This document shows, one piece after another, positions 54,201 through 64,000 of a stretch of 64,000 nt of DNA (its first letter is position 1; the number at the start of each line of letters is the position of its first letter). Where the stretch lies: the NCBI GenBank assembly GCA_963575645.1, contig OY754468.1:6572001-6636000 (forward strand), in the 5' to 3' direction. Made by a program: the position numbers and the translations under genes. The notes under the pieces are model-generated. The model was not told the DNA's origin, searched no databases, and saw only the letters and a program-made list of their open reading frames with translations. Source of the DNA: Xanthostigma xanthostigma. Taxonomy: Eukaryota > Arthropoda > Insecta > Raphidioptera > Raphidiidae.

Positions 54201-56541
54201 CGCGCCTTCTTCTATCATCCGGATAATCTCTCGTATCTATTGGGGGCAATCGGTCACGCATCACGACGCCTTCGTCGTAACGATCTCTTTCAGGAGCGTC
54301 TAAATAATGCCTGTCATCGCGCAAACTACGATTATCAAATGGACTATCGTAAGCTTTATCGTCATTTAACAATTGCTGCCTGCGATCCGAATCGTGGCTT
54401 CTCGGAGCTGGTGGATAATCACGTTCACTCCTGTTGTCTCGTTCTAATTCTCTCTCGCGTTCATAGCTCCGTTCTGCGTTTCGATTATAAGACCTATCGA
54501 GAGAATGGTCGTATCCACGAGGATCGTTTCTATCGTTTCTTCGATCTCTGAGTGGCGGACCTCTCTCAAGACTTCTTTCGGACGCTCTATCATTTCTATC
54601 TCGGTCCGAGTTCCGATCGGATAAACGATTATAACTACGGTCACTTCCTCTATCTACACTTTTATCTCTGCGATCCAATCGATCCATTCCCGATTTCGAA
54701 TTTGAACGTTCTGATTGCCTATCGTTCGACAATTCTGTCAATCTCATAGCCGGTGGTATCCTTTCGGACGGTAATGGTAACAAACGTTCCACTTTGTCGC
54801 CGACCGGTTTGTCTAAGCCACGATCTCTGTCTCGTTCTCGATCGCGTCCGCGCATGTGCAATTCACGTTCGCGTTCCTTTTCGGCCAATTTTTTAAGCCG
54901 TTCTCGTTCTCTCTGTCTTTCCTGACAACGAGCCAAAGCTTCCTCGCGTTCTTTTTCTCTAGCAGCTTCGCGTTCCTCTCTGGTCATCCTTTTTTGATCC
55001 CTATTATCCCTATCTCTATTATCTCGATCTCTATCTCTGTCCCGATCCCTATCGTCATGTCTTCGATCGTCTTTCCGCCTTTCAAGCGAACGATCTTTGA
55101 TATCTCTTCTGTCTCGATCGTCTCTTTTCCGTTCGTCATCTCGACTACGATCCGGTCTTCTGTCGTCTCTAACAAGACTTTTATCGTCACGTCTTCGATT
55201 CGGTAAGCTATGAGTTCTTCCCTGCGATCCTCTATTTCTATCTCTTGAAGCGCTTGAATCCGGCGAGCCTCGTTTGCTTTTGACATCGCCTTTGTTCGAT
55301 CGATTGTCGCGTTTCGGAGATACCGATCTGTCACGACATTTCGATTTCAATGACTCTCTTTCTTTTTCATGATTACGTTCTCGCTCTTTCTCTCTTTCAC
55401 GTTCCCGCTCTCGCGCCCTTTCTTTTTCTCTCTCCCTTTCCCTCTCTTTTTCGCGTTCAGCTTCTCGCTCTTTTTCACGTTCCCGTTCTTTTTCTTTTTC
55501 TCTCTCGCGCTCCTTCTCCCGTTCTCTTGCGTGTTTATCTTTATCGTCTCGCTCTCTCGGAGGCGGTCTCGGCGACGGCGTTCCGTGTTTTTCTTTACGA
55601 ATGGATTCGATACTTTTCGAATTCTTCGAACTGGCTGAAACTTTCAACGGCGTTGAGCTTTTAGTTTTTAAAGGAGGCGTGTGCGACAGGCGCCTACCAC
55701 GGTGAGGAGTTGGAGAGCGTGAAATTTTTGACGGGGGCGTTTTAGGAGCTGATGGTTTACGAGGCGGTGAAATCACTTCAGAAAGTTTCTTAGCACGGTT
55801 AACCTCGTGATGAACAACTTTATTGTGAGTCGGAATAGGTCTCTTACCTCGTACTGCTTTTTGAACAGCTTTTTTCTTTTGTACGCGTACTTCGGGTTCA
55901 GACGATGAGCTAGAATCTCTATTTCTACCTTTCGGCTTAGTTTTCTTTAACTTACGGCGGTTCGATTCCTTCGACGATGAACTAGACGCCGAACTAGATT
56001 CATCACTACTCGAACTCGAATCGGTCGATGAAGACGTGCTAACAGACGACGATGTACTGCTTTCACGTTTCTTAATTTTCTTTTCTTTTTTACGACTCTG
56101 CTTGGACTCCATTTTCATTTGGATTTCGAGTTCGCGTTGCAATTCTTGTCTTCGTTTTTCTAAAGCATCCGCATCTGCGTATTCCAGATCAGTTTGATCC
56201 CAGTTATCCCATTCAGGTTCAGGACCTCCTGCTTTTACAATAGCTGAATGAAGTCGTTTATTTGGATCTTCTTTACTGGAGCTTCGCACTTTTTTGTTAT
56301 TTTTAGGATCACCAGCATCTTTTTTAGCTGCACGTTGTTTTGAAGGACTTATTAATGTATGTGTATTGGCATACTTACAATTTTTACCATAAGGACATGT
56401 ACCAGTTTGGGCCCAGTGTCTACAATAATCATTTGATGCCTTGGTGCCTAACCGTTCAAAAACACTGGGACGTGCTTTAGGCTGGTCTTTGTTTTTTGTA
56501 TTTATCTCTACCGTGATTTTCCTCTTGGATGCTTTCGACAT
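47498..56541 (-). CDS. flacc: ZC3H13/Flacc, m6A-writer-associated CCCH protein
   Basis: Flacc (Xio; vertebrate ZC3H13) is a nuclear adaptor of the m6A writer. It bridges WTAP/Fl(2)d and RBM15/Spenito and in flies is needed for Sxl-dependent splicing. Three exons join in phase to about 1257 residues. Order: MSKASKRKITVEI and RPSVFERLGTKA at the N-terminus, the family signature; a CCCH finger at about residues 40-62 (YCRHWAQTGTCPYGKNCKYA); acidic and Ser-rich tracts (about 155-215); long RE/RD/RS-type charged repeats (about 330-860); and the conserved C-terminal region with LGDALGVDWASLVAE. The start is the Met at 56541; an in-frame Met six codons upstream is less family-like. The finger has Asn where C-x3-H would place His, with a His two residues later. 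Neighbouring mitoguardin converges on it. Confidence 0.95.
48703..49233. mobile_element. MITE 'TAAGGTGCATATAGGG', in Flacc intron
   Basis: Left 'taaggtgcatatagggaaat', then 'gactggatcagagt', mirrors right 'ctctgatcc' and 'aatttccctatgtgcacctta'. About 530 bp. The target duplication is not clear. Confidence 0.75.
49446..49714. mobile_element. hAT MITE 'CAAGGGCGTAGAT', in Flacc intron
   Basis: Starts CAAGGGCGTAGATTTTTTTT and ends ATATCTACGCCCTTG, with G and C runs just inside. Flanks AATAGACG (49438-49445) and AATAAACG (49715-49722) match at seven of eight. Partial copies: 14078-14105, 17980-18012 and 34105-34146. Confidence 0.87.
49715..50629. other. Flacc intron, no recognised feature
   Basis: AT-rich intron sequence; no repeats or coding exons recognised. 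Confidence 0.4.
50630..51101. mobile_element. PIF/Harbinger-like MITE, in Flacc intron
   Basis: Starts GGGTGCGTTCCGATAT and ends ATATCGGAACGCACCC, with TTA on both sides (50627-50629, 51102-51104), as expected for a 3-bp TWA target. Subterminal 'cactgggagcactg' faces 'cagtgctcccagtg'. Internal 'agtatactg' motifs recur. No transposase. Confidence 0.85.
51105..52307. other. Flacc intron, no recognised feature
   Basis: Intron DNA without identifiable exon or repeat. Confidence 0.4.
52310..52605. mobile_element. pogo/Tigger-like MITE (GTCGAAC family), copy 3
   Basis: Left end CAATAGAACCTCTAGAAATC preceded by TA; the right end is lost after 'ttcaacttaaagag'. Matches 34562-34924. It lies in the Flacc intron about 155 bp from exon 2. 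Confidence 0.75.
52763..53028 (-). CDS. flacc: Flacc exon 2
   Basis: 266 nt: two bases complete the split Gly codon, then 88 codons to ...DDADEILNRED. Acceptor 'ttaaatttaaag' (weak pyrimidine tract), donor GAC|gtaagt. It codes the proline-rich IPDHEPPPIHKPEPEPPVAH and TTLGKRPADGPLPD, then an acidic stretch. Confidence 0.88.
53330..53400 (+). repeat. Poly-G tract beside a hAT-like left end
   Basis: 'cataggcgtagcaatgattt' is followed by about 15-16 G (53360-53375). The layout matches the left end of the CAAGGGCGTAG/CAGGCGCGG-type MITEs, but no right end was found. In Flacc intron 1. Confidence 0.4.
53835..56541 (-). CDS. flacc: Flacc exon 1 (coding)
   Basis: 902 codons plus one base (phase 1). 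It holds the CCCH finger and all charged repeats, and ends ...PHREEPQFH before an unusual donor ATG|gttcgt. The open frame runs on into the intron for about 42 codons, but that tail (hydrophobic, YFILFFILAK) is not conserved-looking and I exclude it. Confidence 0.9.
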
Positions 56542-57589
56542 TTTTATATTACACTTCACAATATTTTAAACTATTTAATACAGTTTTTATTTGACATTTA
56601 TAAACATCAAACCCCATATTTGACACATGTATATTGTAGCAGATCAATGATATACCGACCGTACCAACCTAACAGAAACTATGCTTGTACCGGTAATGTC
56701 GGGAGTTATACACCTGCCGGGAAAAATACAAAATATTTAAAGATCACAGACACATGAGCAGATTCGACATTTTATTAATTATTAAATTATTTTAAATTTG
56801 ATTTATTTCAACTTATTTTAAAAGAAATTCAATAATCCAGTAATTTTCTATGAATAGCTTAAAAGAAAATCAACTGATATAAAATTATAGTTAATAGTTA
56901 TTCTTGTCCTGTGTCCATTTGACTAAGTAACTGTAATCTATATTTAGATTTCAGGATTCAAAACAGACAGTATAAAATATACGATAAAAATAAACTAATT
57001 ATAGACTCAGGTGTTTTTTGGGTAGGCTAAATTTAAGTAATATATATTATGTGTTATAATACATGTGCTGTTTACTTGCACTTTCAAAAAATAAATGGTA
57101 GGTTTATTTTTATATACTTTCAGTATAGTATATTGTAGACGGTCGACAGCTAAGGTCAATAACGGTTTAAAGCAAGAAAAACATCCAGCATATTTCATGT
57201 TTTTGTTTTTTCTAAACAAACATATTTGTAATTTTTAACTCATCTTTTACTAAATTTTAAACCGCATTGAAAATAAGAGTAAAGTTGTAATTTTTCTGTC
57301 AACTTTGATTTCAGACAATTATTAGGCCTAACTCACAAACATCATTTTCCATAATTTGTGTATATATATTTCATCATTATCATATTTCACAAACCCTCTA
57401 ATCATAATGGTCGGGGAAAACTGGCAGCTATCGAATAACTAAAAAGAAATAACGGGAAATAGGTGAAAAATGAATCACAACATTTAAAACAAATAAACGG
57501 AGGTAATATAAACAAACAAGATACGGAACGTTAAGTTAAATAAAAAATTAGTGTCTCAATAACAAAGGTAAAAATTATTGTCAACTATC
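56542..57589. other. Flacc 5' flank; no other gene
   Basis: Upstream of the Flacc start codon on the minus strand, so it should hold the 5' UTR and promoter. No TATA box or initiator stands out with confidence. No other coding sequence is seen. Confidence 0.4.
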
Positions 57590-57593
57590 TTAA

Positions 57594-58012
57594 GGGTATT
57601 CGTCCCTGCAAACACCCCCTGCACTCCTCATCTCAAATCTTTTCCCCTCGCCTAAAAACGGTTCGCGCTCTCCCGACGCTATTTTTGAAGCTAGAGGGTT
57701 CTGGTAAACGCCAAATGAAAGACAAAGAATCTGACTACAGTTCCTTCAGGCGAATTTTTTGAAAAACAGTTTCGTCTACGTGTGAAATATTACGTAACTT
57801 ATTATTTTTTTCAAAAGGTTGTAAGTTTTTTCAGGAATTTTTTTTCAAAAAATTCGCCTGAAGGATCTGTAGTCTGATTCTTTGTCTTTCATTTGGCGTT
57901 TACCAGAACCTTCTAGCTTTAAAAATAGCGTCGGGATAGCGCGAACCGTTTTTAGGCGAGGGGAAAAGATTTGAGATGAAGGGTGCAGGGATGTTTGCAG
58001 GGACGAATACTC
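57594..58012. mobile_element. TTAA-flanked foldback element, copy 2
   Basis: Starts GGGTATTCGTCCCTGCA and ends TTTGCAGGGACGAATACTC, flanked by TTAA at 57590-57593 and 58013-58016. Same length (419 bp) and sequence as 5601-6019, with few substitutions; the centre is inverted relative to that copy. Confidence 0.9.
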
Positions 58013-58016
58013 TTAA

Positions 58017-58667
58017 ATGTCCAGATAACTAACATCAGAAATGGCGCGATATCAAAAATGTATTTACATCTAATTTTATATAAAACCTTTTTTTTACGAT
58101 CAAGCGCTAACAGGTTAATCCGCAGAAATTAGTATAACGTATTTGTGGCCTTCGGAATTGGGTGCCAATAAAATTACCAATCTCACACGCATAATCTTGA
58201 GATAGGTCACATTTCAGAAATTGCGGTAGGCAAAGAACATAATTCTTTGCCTTAGCACGTTAATATTCACTTTCGCATCTTCAGGACCTAAATCAAAGTT
58301 AAATATTTATATCCTATCTAAATAGGCTATTTGACTCCATTTAAAATATTATGTTACAAATTGTTGTCAACCTAGTAAAATATGGCTCAAAAGAATATTT
58401 TATTGATAAAATATAAATTTATTGTCGGTAAAAAAACGTGAGTAATTTTTTTTTATGTGAAACATCTAATGGCGCGTTTGGTTGGGAGTAAAACTGTGCA
58501 ATTGGGGCGACACTTTTATGGGAGTACGTTACGTTTTCAGTTACTAGTAGAATGTTAGAATATAACAACGCGTAATGTTTGCTGTGTTGGATTGTAACAT
58601 GGTTTTTGTTGACAGGGAAATCTAGCATAGATTTATTAGTTACTAAAATAGTTACAAAGGTGACGCT
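58017..58667. other. No gene recognised
   Basis: AT-rich intergenic sequence; no feature. Confidence 0.35.
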
Positions 58668-58938
58668 CAGGCGCGGTCCGAAGGGGTGTCACAGGGGACA
58701 TGACCCCCCCCCAAATCTAAGGTCAAATTGAAAAATCTCAAAAATTTGCCAAATAATAAAAGGAAATTTTTAGCTATCCCCTAACAGCGATAAATTTATA
58801 GTTTCCATTTATTTTATATAGGTAATGTATAAAATAAAATTGTGTCTTGTGCAATAATGTTTATTTTATTCCAGATACCTATTTTTTATTAGTGTAGTGA
58901 GTGACCCCCTCCAAAATTTCAGGCTGCGACCGCGCCTG
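58668..58938. mobile_element. hAT MITE 'CAGGCGCGGTC', copy 2
   Basis: Starts CAGGCGCGGTCCGAAGGGG and ends GCTGCGACCGCGCCTG. Flanks GTGACGCT (58660-58667) and GTGGCGCT (58939-58946) match at seven of eight. Co-linear with 45326-45605 with shorter G/C runs. Confidence 0.9.
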
Positions 58939-59297
58939 GTGGCGCTGATAGTAGCTTAAAGTTGCGGGTCCATAGGGCTTTAGAAAGTGTCTGTAGAGTG
59001 TGCACAGAGCTTTAGAAAGTGTGTCCAACAGCTTTGTCACTTAAAGTTGCATTTGGTCATATATTTAATAATTTACAATACGAATCATTTTCTATTCACT
59101 CTTCTCCTCAATGTGCGGTAAGTGAAGGCAACAAAGCGTATCGAAAATATAACTGCGTCTCTTTCTTCGATGTAATTACCTGATTTCTCCGATGATGGGA
59201 TTGGTTGATGTACTTAGTATTTAGAAGATACGTATTTTGTATCTAGTATTTCAAATACATTTTCCAAAAGTATCTTGTATCTGATATCTCAATTACT

Positions 59298-59805
59298 TTA
59301 CTTAGAATAGAAGTACCTATCTTGTAACTTGTATTTCAGATACTTTTTATGAGATATCTTGTACATCTCTGCACACTGATATGGTTTCTTACCAGTATGT
59401 GTTTGTTTGTGACGTTTTAAACCTATTTGACTGAAACATTTATCACCAACGCACTGATATGGTTTCTCACCAGTATGTGTGCATTTGTGATAATATAAAC
59501 CATTTATTTGGTAAAACATCTATTACAAATGTCGCACTGATATGGTTCTTTACCAGTAGGTATTGTATACGTTTGTTTGTGAGGCTTTAAACCTTCTATT
59601 TAATAGAAGGTTTAAGGCAATCTATTTGACTGAAACACTTATTAGTATATTACAAACGTCATACTGACTACTGACGTGGTTTCTCACCAGGATGAGTGCG
59701 TTAGTGCCAAATTAGTTGAATGTCTATAGGTATTGGAAAAGTTGCGCTGATATGGTTTCTCACGAGTATGCATATGAATGTAAGTTTTGAAATTACAACA
59801 TTTGA
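59298..59805 (-). pseudogene. Decayed C2H2 zinc-finger array
   Basis: On the minus strand the inter-finger linker HTGEKPYQC recurs: [11 protein letters not shown] and [11 protein letters not shown] in one frame (59519-59298), and HMHTREKPYQR further upstream (about 59790-59740). Finger cores are broken: spacing between the cysteines and histidines is lost in several units, and frames shift between fingers. I read it as a relic of a multi-finger transcription-factor exon or a processed copy. Confidence 0.7.
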
Positions 59806-60104
59806 AACCATTTTAAAACGTCTGGAATTTTAATATTATTTTATTTAAATATAAAAGAGTATTAAATTAAATTGACAGACACTAATTCGGTTGTAAGTAA
59901 GATCCATTTAATATTGTAAAAATAATACGTACGATGTGAGAAGAGTTCAGTCAGTTGTTCGCTCGCTGTGCAAGAAAGATGGCAACAACTGCGACGGCGC
60001 ATGTTAGTATTCCAGATGGCGTCATTCTAAATTCACATGTTTACTACGTTTGTTGTCACGTTTTAATGTTAACATTAAAATTTTAATAAAAATTAAAATG
60101 GCTA
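59806..60104. other. No gene recognised
   Basis: Contains 'agatggcaacaactgcgacg' text near 59980 but no identifiable feature. Confidence 0.35.
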
Positions 60105-61859
60105 TAGCGGAGTGGATTGGGAACTTCAAACCGGTGTGTCTCAAATCGAAAAATGTTTCCTACAAAAACTGTGGACTGTGGAGTCGAGCTCCCCCATCAT
60201 TTTGGTATAGTTGGGACCGCATGTCGGAGGGGGCGGCGGGGGATATGCCGCTTTAAAGTTTCGGAAAACACGTTTTTGCCTCATAACTCGGTCATTATTA
60301 CCGGGGGAAAAAATGTTCCAACAAAAGTTGAAGAGAAAAAGAATTCACGTAAGCTTGTTCCAGACCGGGGCCATTTTTTAAAAAACCATTGTAACTAGGA
60401 GCTTAATTTTTTTTTATAGCAAAGGTACCTACTAAGGACTCCTTCTTTGCACCGGAAATTGGACGCAGTGGGTCAATTAAAACTATGCCAGATCGTTAAA
60501 AATGCATATCCGCGGATACGGATCTGAATACGGATATTTGGTTTCAAGATCCGCGGATACGGATACAGATATTTGGTTTCAAGATCCGCGGATTCGGATA
60601 CGGATACGGATCTTAACTTTCTTAGAGTACGCGGCGGTAAATATTGCACATCGACCTTTGGAAAGAGACTGTTATGGGAAAAAGTTATTGACTTCTTTAA
60701 GAGTTAACTCTCATAACAGATTCCAGAGATCGATGTGCAATATCTCATTATAAAGATAGTTTTTTATTAGTACCTTTGAGTTATGTACTATTGGTATGGT
60801 ACTCACTACGATAAATTTTTGCAATATAAAGGTGCTAAATACGATTTTAAGAAATAAAAAATAATCTGAATGGAATTTAACAGTCTTTCATTATTACTTA
60901 ATCACCTATATATATAAAATTTCATGTATGAATTGAAAATTAATAAGGTAAAAGATCCGTAAAAGAACTGCCATGAAACTAACGGATACGGATACAGATA
61001 TTTGGTTTCAAGATACGGATACGGATATCCGGCACATCACTAATTAAAACCGGCAGGAGAGGGGGAAAACGTTTTTTTTTTTAATCTCCCATAACTTTAG
61101 TTCTAATTGACGTATCGACCTAAACCAGACGCCATTTTTTTCGTTTTTTATCTACTTTTATGTGACAAGTGAAAAAAAAATTCTCTCAAACACAACTGCT
61201 GATGGGCGAAATAAAGTATAGTTACATAAACTGTCTCTCTCTTATGTTATGTCGTCAAAATTACTTTTCCTTAGCTACGTAGTAAGATTTAATTGAATTT
61301 TGCTGCGTAGCTAAGGAAAAGTATTGAATTTTGCTGCGTAAAAGTAATTTTGGCGACATAACATAAAAGAGAGAAAGTTTATGTACAATACGTCAATTAG
61401 AATTAAAGTTATGGGAGATTTAAAAAAAAAGTTATTGCCCTCTTCTGCCGGTTTTAATTGACCCACCGTATTCAACTTCCGGTGCAAAGAAGGGGTGTTT
61501 GCTATAAAAAGAAAATTAAGCTCCTAGCTGCAATGAATTTTAATAAAATGGCATTCCATTTTTCCAAATTTCGCGCACTATAATGGCGATATCTCGCGAA
61601 CGGGTTGTCTGATCAAACCCGGTCTGAAGCGAGCTTACGCGGATTCTTTTTCTCTATAACTTTTGTTGGAACATTTTTTTCCCCCGATTATAATGACCGA
61701 GTTATGGGGCAAAAACGGGTTTGCCGGAACTTTAAAGCGGCATATCCCCCGCCGTCCCTTCCAACGGTTACGGAGCTCGACTTTACACTTTTAGTAGGAA
61801 ACATTTTTCGATTCGAGACACACTGGATTCAAGGCTTTTTTTCCCAATCCACTCCACTA
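60105..61859. mobile_element. Large palindromic (foldback) element
   Basis: Left end TAGCGGAGTGGATTGGGA mirrors right end TCCCAATCCACTCCACTA. The arms stay complementary through 'tcgaaaaatgtttcctac', 'gccgctttaaag', 'aactcggtcattat', 'ggagcttaatttt', 'ttgcaccggaa' and 'tcccataacttta' to a centre near 61285 ('cttttccttagctacgtag' facing its inverse). Each arm is about 600 bp once the insertion 60484-61042 is removed. The TAGNG tip suggests hAT, but no 8-bp duplication is visible. No transposase; frames inside are mirrored between arms. Confidence 0.82.
60484..61042. mobile_element. hAT MITE nested in the palindrome's left arm
   Basis: Right end, read inward, is TAGTGATGTGCCGGATATCC; the left end TATGCCAGATCG is a degraded partner. 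Perfect 8-bp duplication ATTAAAAC (60476-60483, 61043-61050). Body built of 'gcggatacggatac' and 'gatatttggtttcaagatc' repeats at both ends. A small hairpin ('attgcacatcga' / 'tcgatgtgcaat') lies at 60645-60745. Confidence 0.85.
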
Positions 61860-62287
61860 ATAGTAATATGAAATGTGTTCTCTGTAATGGAAAAAATGAC
61901 AAAATAATAAATTTTATTGAAGAGAAATTAAAAAAATGGAGAAGAATCACTTTTTTGTGATACGATTATGAAATAAGTATATTTTATTCGGCTAAGAGTT
62001 CGAATTTCGAAACTTTATAAATGTAATATTTACTTGTACCTTTTTTTAAATTTTTTATTAACCTATTGTTTATTTATATTAATAAAAGAATTAATAATCG
62101 CACCTTCAATACATAAAATAGTATAATGTATTCTTGTCTCTCTCCCACTCATCTACTTGGCAGCTATCACTCTATTACAGTCACGATAATACTGCGGTAA
62201 TTGACGATTTTAAATCGATTTTGCTCTCTCTTAACAACCGAATTAGTAGTAAAAACTATTATTTTGTGGAAATAAGTATTTAATTCA
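61860..62287. other. No gene recognised
   Basis: AT-rich intergenic sequence. Confidence 0.35.
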
Positions 62288-62432
62288 TAAAATAAATAAA
62301 ATTATCGACCAATTTTTTTTAGACATTAAAATAATAAAATTATAAATCAATATTTCACTAGATGACGTTTCGATCCGGATTATATAGTCTGAAAAAAAAT
62401 TGGTCGATAATTTTATTTATTTGAAGATTTCT
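62288..62432. repeat. Small foldback 'AAATTATCGACCAATTTTT'
   Basis: Arms 'aataaataaaattatcgacc' and 'ggtcgataattttatttatt' flank ~90 bp. The arm also occurs at 32955-32990. Followed at 62463-62535 by a TE-end fragment ('ggccccaaaaaagctatct'). Confidence 0.6.
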
Positions 62433-62766
62433 ATTCAGACGTTAATCAAATATTTTAAGTCATAAAATGTAGTGTAGGAGGACCCAGTAACGAGGTCTTG
62501 CCCAGGGCCCCAAAAAAGCTATCTACGGCCCTGTATTATATATTTCAACAATCGGTGGTCGTTCACGCTACGTCTATAAAAGCGTAATTAAAATTTATTT
62601 TATTTCATTTTAAACATATCTCATAGAAACAGATTATATAAAAGTTCGTGACCTCGTTATATTCACTAAATTTATTTATGAATTACCTAAACCGATTTGA
62701 AATCTAAATATTATATTTCTTTCTAATGTTCAGTAGGTACCTACATATCGTTAATATTTAAGTTAA

Positions 62767-62822
62767 AAAAGCATTTTAACAAAAAAATTAAACCGCCGAA
62801 AAACTGAAAAGCAAAAAATAAT
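62767..62822 (+). repeat. Direct repeat, left copy
   Basis: About 50 bp from 'taacaaaaaaattaaaccgc' to 'aaaagcaaaaaataata' recurs at 63538-63588. The two copies flank the third TTAA foldback. Confidence 0.7.
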
Positions 62823-62838
62823 AAATCTTTTTATTTAA

Positions 62839-63255
62839 GAGTATTCGTCCCTGCAAATACCCCCTGCACCCTTCATCCCAAATCTTTTCCCCTCGACTAA
62901 AAACGGTTCGCGCTCTCCCGACGCTATTTTTGAAGCTAGAGGGTTCTGGTAAACGCCAAATGAAAGACAAAGAATCAGACTACAGATCCTTCAGGCGAAT
63001 TTTTTGAAAAAAAATTCCTGAAAAAACTTACAACCTTTTGAAAAAAATAATAAGTTACGTAATATTTCACACGTAGACGAAACTTTTTTTCAAAAAATTC
63101 GCCTGAAGGATCTGTAGTCAGATTCTTTGTCTTTCATTTGGCGTTTACCAGAACCCTCTAGCTTCAAAAATAGCGTCGGGAGAGCGCGAATCGTTTTTAG
63201 GCGAGGGGAAAAGATTTGAGATGAAGGTTGCAGGGGGTGTTTGCAGGGACGAATA
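62839..63255. mobile_element. TTAA-flanked foldback element, copy 3, right tip lost
   Basis: Left TTAA (62835-62838) then GAGTATTCGTCCCTGCA; the right side reads TTTGCAGGGACGAATA and then diverges, so the last bases and the right TTAA are missing. Otherwise co-linear with 5601-6019. Confidence 0.87.
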
Positions 63256-64000
63256 AAATTCAACCCTAAGGGTAGGAAAACGGGACTATTGATGGTTCAC
63301 TCACAGATTGTAATGTATGACCACGCATAACTTTTTACAGAGTAGTCCGATTTTGATAATTCTTTTTTTATTGGATAGGGTATACCTCTAAGTTGATTTC
63401 ATATAAATTTGGGAAAAAAATTCCTACCCTAAGGGTGGGAAAATAGTGGTGATTTATTGTTCACTCACAGATTTTCATTATGAGTTGTGTATTACAATTA
63501 TAAATTATATAGCACAAAAAATTATACAATAAAAACTTTTTAACAAAAAAATTAAACCGCCGAAAAACTGAAAAGCAAAAAATAATATACGCGTCGACTT
63601 GAGAACCTCCTCCGTTTTTGTTTTTCGTCGGTTAAAAATTAGGATAATATGTTATTATTGAAAAATTGAAATAATTGTCAATTTATATAAGGTCTGATTT
63701 TATAGATTTTATATGGGAGCATTGATTGTAAAATTTATTTTTTTTCTAAAAAAATCTATGTTTTTTAACTTTTTTCCATCAATTTGATTTTTTTTATAAA
63801 CTGAACATATTAGAGATGGGGACCATAAGCAAGAAATGCTTAGGGCATCAAGGAGTCTTAATCCGGCACTGTCAATATGATGGGGATGCTGAGAGAGGGG
63901 CGGCTGGTACTTAATACATACCCTGGGGCCTAGGTCGGCTAAGACCATGCTAACCACTGTTTGTGCTGGTATAGAACGCGAAATCGTGCAGGTTGCAGTT
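63256..64000. other. No gene recognised; dispersed repeat text
   Basis: 63260-63480 holds two related blocks ('ccctaagggtaggaaaa', 'ggttcactcacagatt'). The right copy of the ~50-bp direct repeat is at 63538-63588, followed by 'gacttgagaacctcctccgt', text I know from insect, particularly lepidopteran, repeats. No gene is recognised up to the end. Confidence 0.4.

Noticed and set aside
53874-55664. Plus-strand open frames opposite Flacc exon 1
   Set aside because: They are antisense shadows of the Arg/Glu/Asp-codon repeats of Flacc; composition (Phe/Leu/Ser/Val-rich) follows from the complementary codons.

Overview
This window is insect-like nuclear DNA. It is AT-rich, has spliced genes with GT-AG introns, contains two genes conserved across animals, and is dominated by transposable-element debris. 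Several dispersed repeats (the 'cggatgcctac...ataactatct' repeat at 44505-44720 and 189-440, and the 'cctcctccgtttttg' repeat near 63605) resemble what I know from Lepidoptera. That order assignment is only a lean; Hemiptera or another insect order is possible. There are no bacterial-type operons and no CRISPR array.

Two genes are well supported and converge. (1) The 3' part of mitoguardin (MIGA/FAM73) lies on + in four exons: 31760-32097, 33366-33647, 34311-34544 and 36184-36498. Phases fit throughout, giving 388 C-terminal residues; the membrane-anchor exons were not found and are probably upstream of the window. (2) A complete ZC3H13/Flacc (Xio) gene lies on - in three exons: 56541-53835, 53028-52763 and 48298-47498. 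It encodes about 1257 residues of the m6A-writer-associated CCCH protein. No functional link between the two genes is implied.

Everything else looks like a record of transposition. From left to right: 0-31 kb is a TE graveyard holding decayed LINE reverse-transcriptase ends, a hAT transposase interrupted by a TTAA-flanked foldback element, a dimeric ~180-bp tandem array, and non-autonomous hAT, pogo-like and PIF-like elements. Many hAT copies still have intact 8-bp target duplications. 31-36.5 kb holds the mitoguardin exons, with MITEs close to exon edges. 36.6-47.4 kb holds a truncated PIF/Harbinger transposase, THAP-type element copies, MITE pairs and long palindromes. 47.5-56.5 kb holds Flacc, whose 4.5-kb intron carries four MITEs. 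56.6-64 kb holds two more TTAA foldbacks, a decayed C2H2 zinc-finger array, and a ~1.75-kb palindrome with a nested hAT MITE.

I did not find a convincing new gene system. The best novelty candidates are the TTAA foldback family, a composite hairpin/foldback element, the dimeric tandem array, the tandemly duplicated THAP element and a hammerhead-like motif. All boundaries were read by eye and may be off by a few bases; family assignments for elements without a transposase rest on termini and target duplications only.
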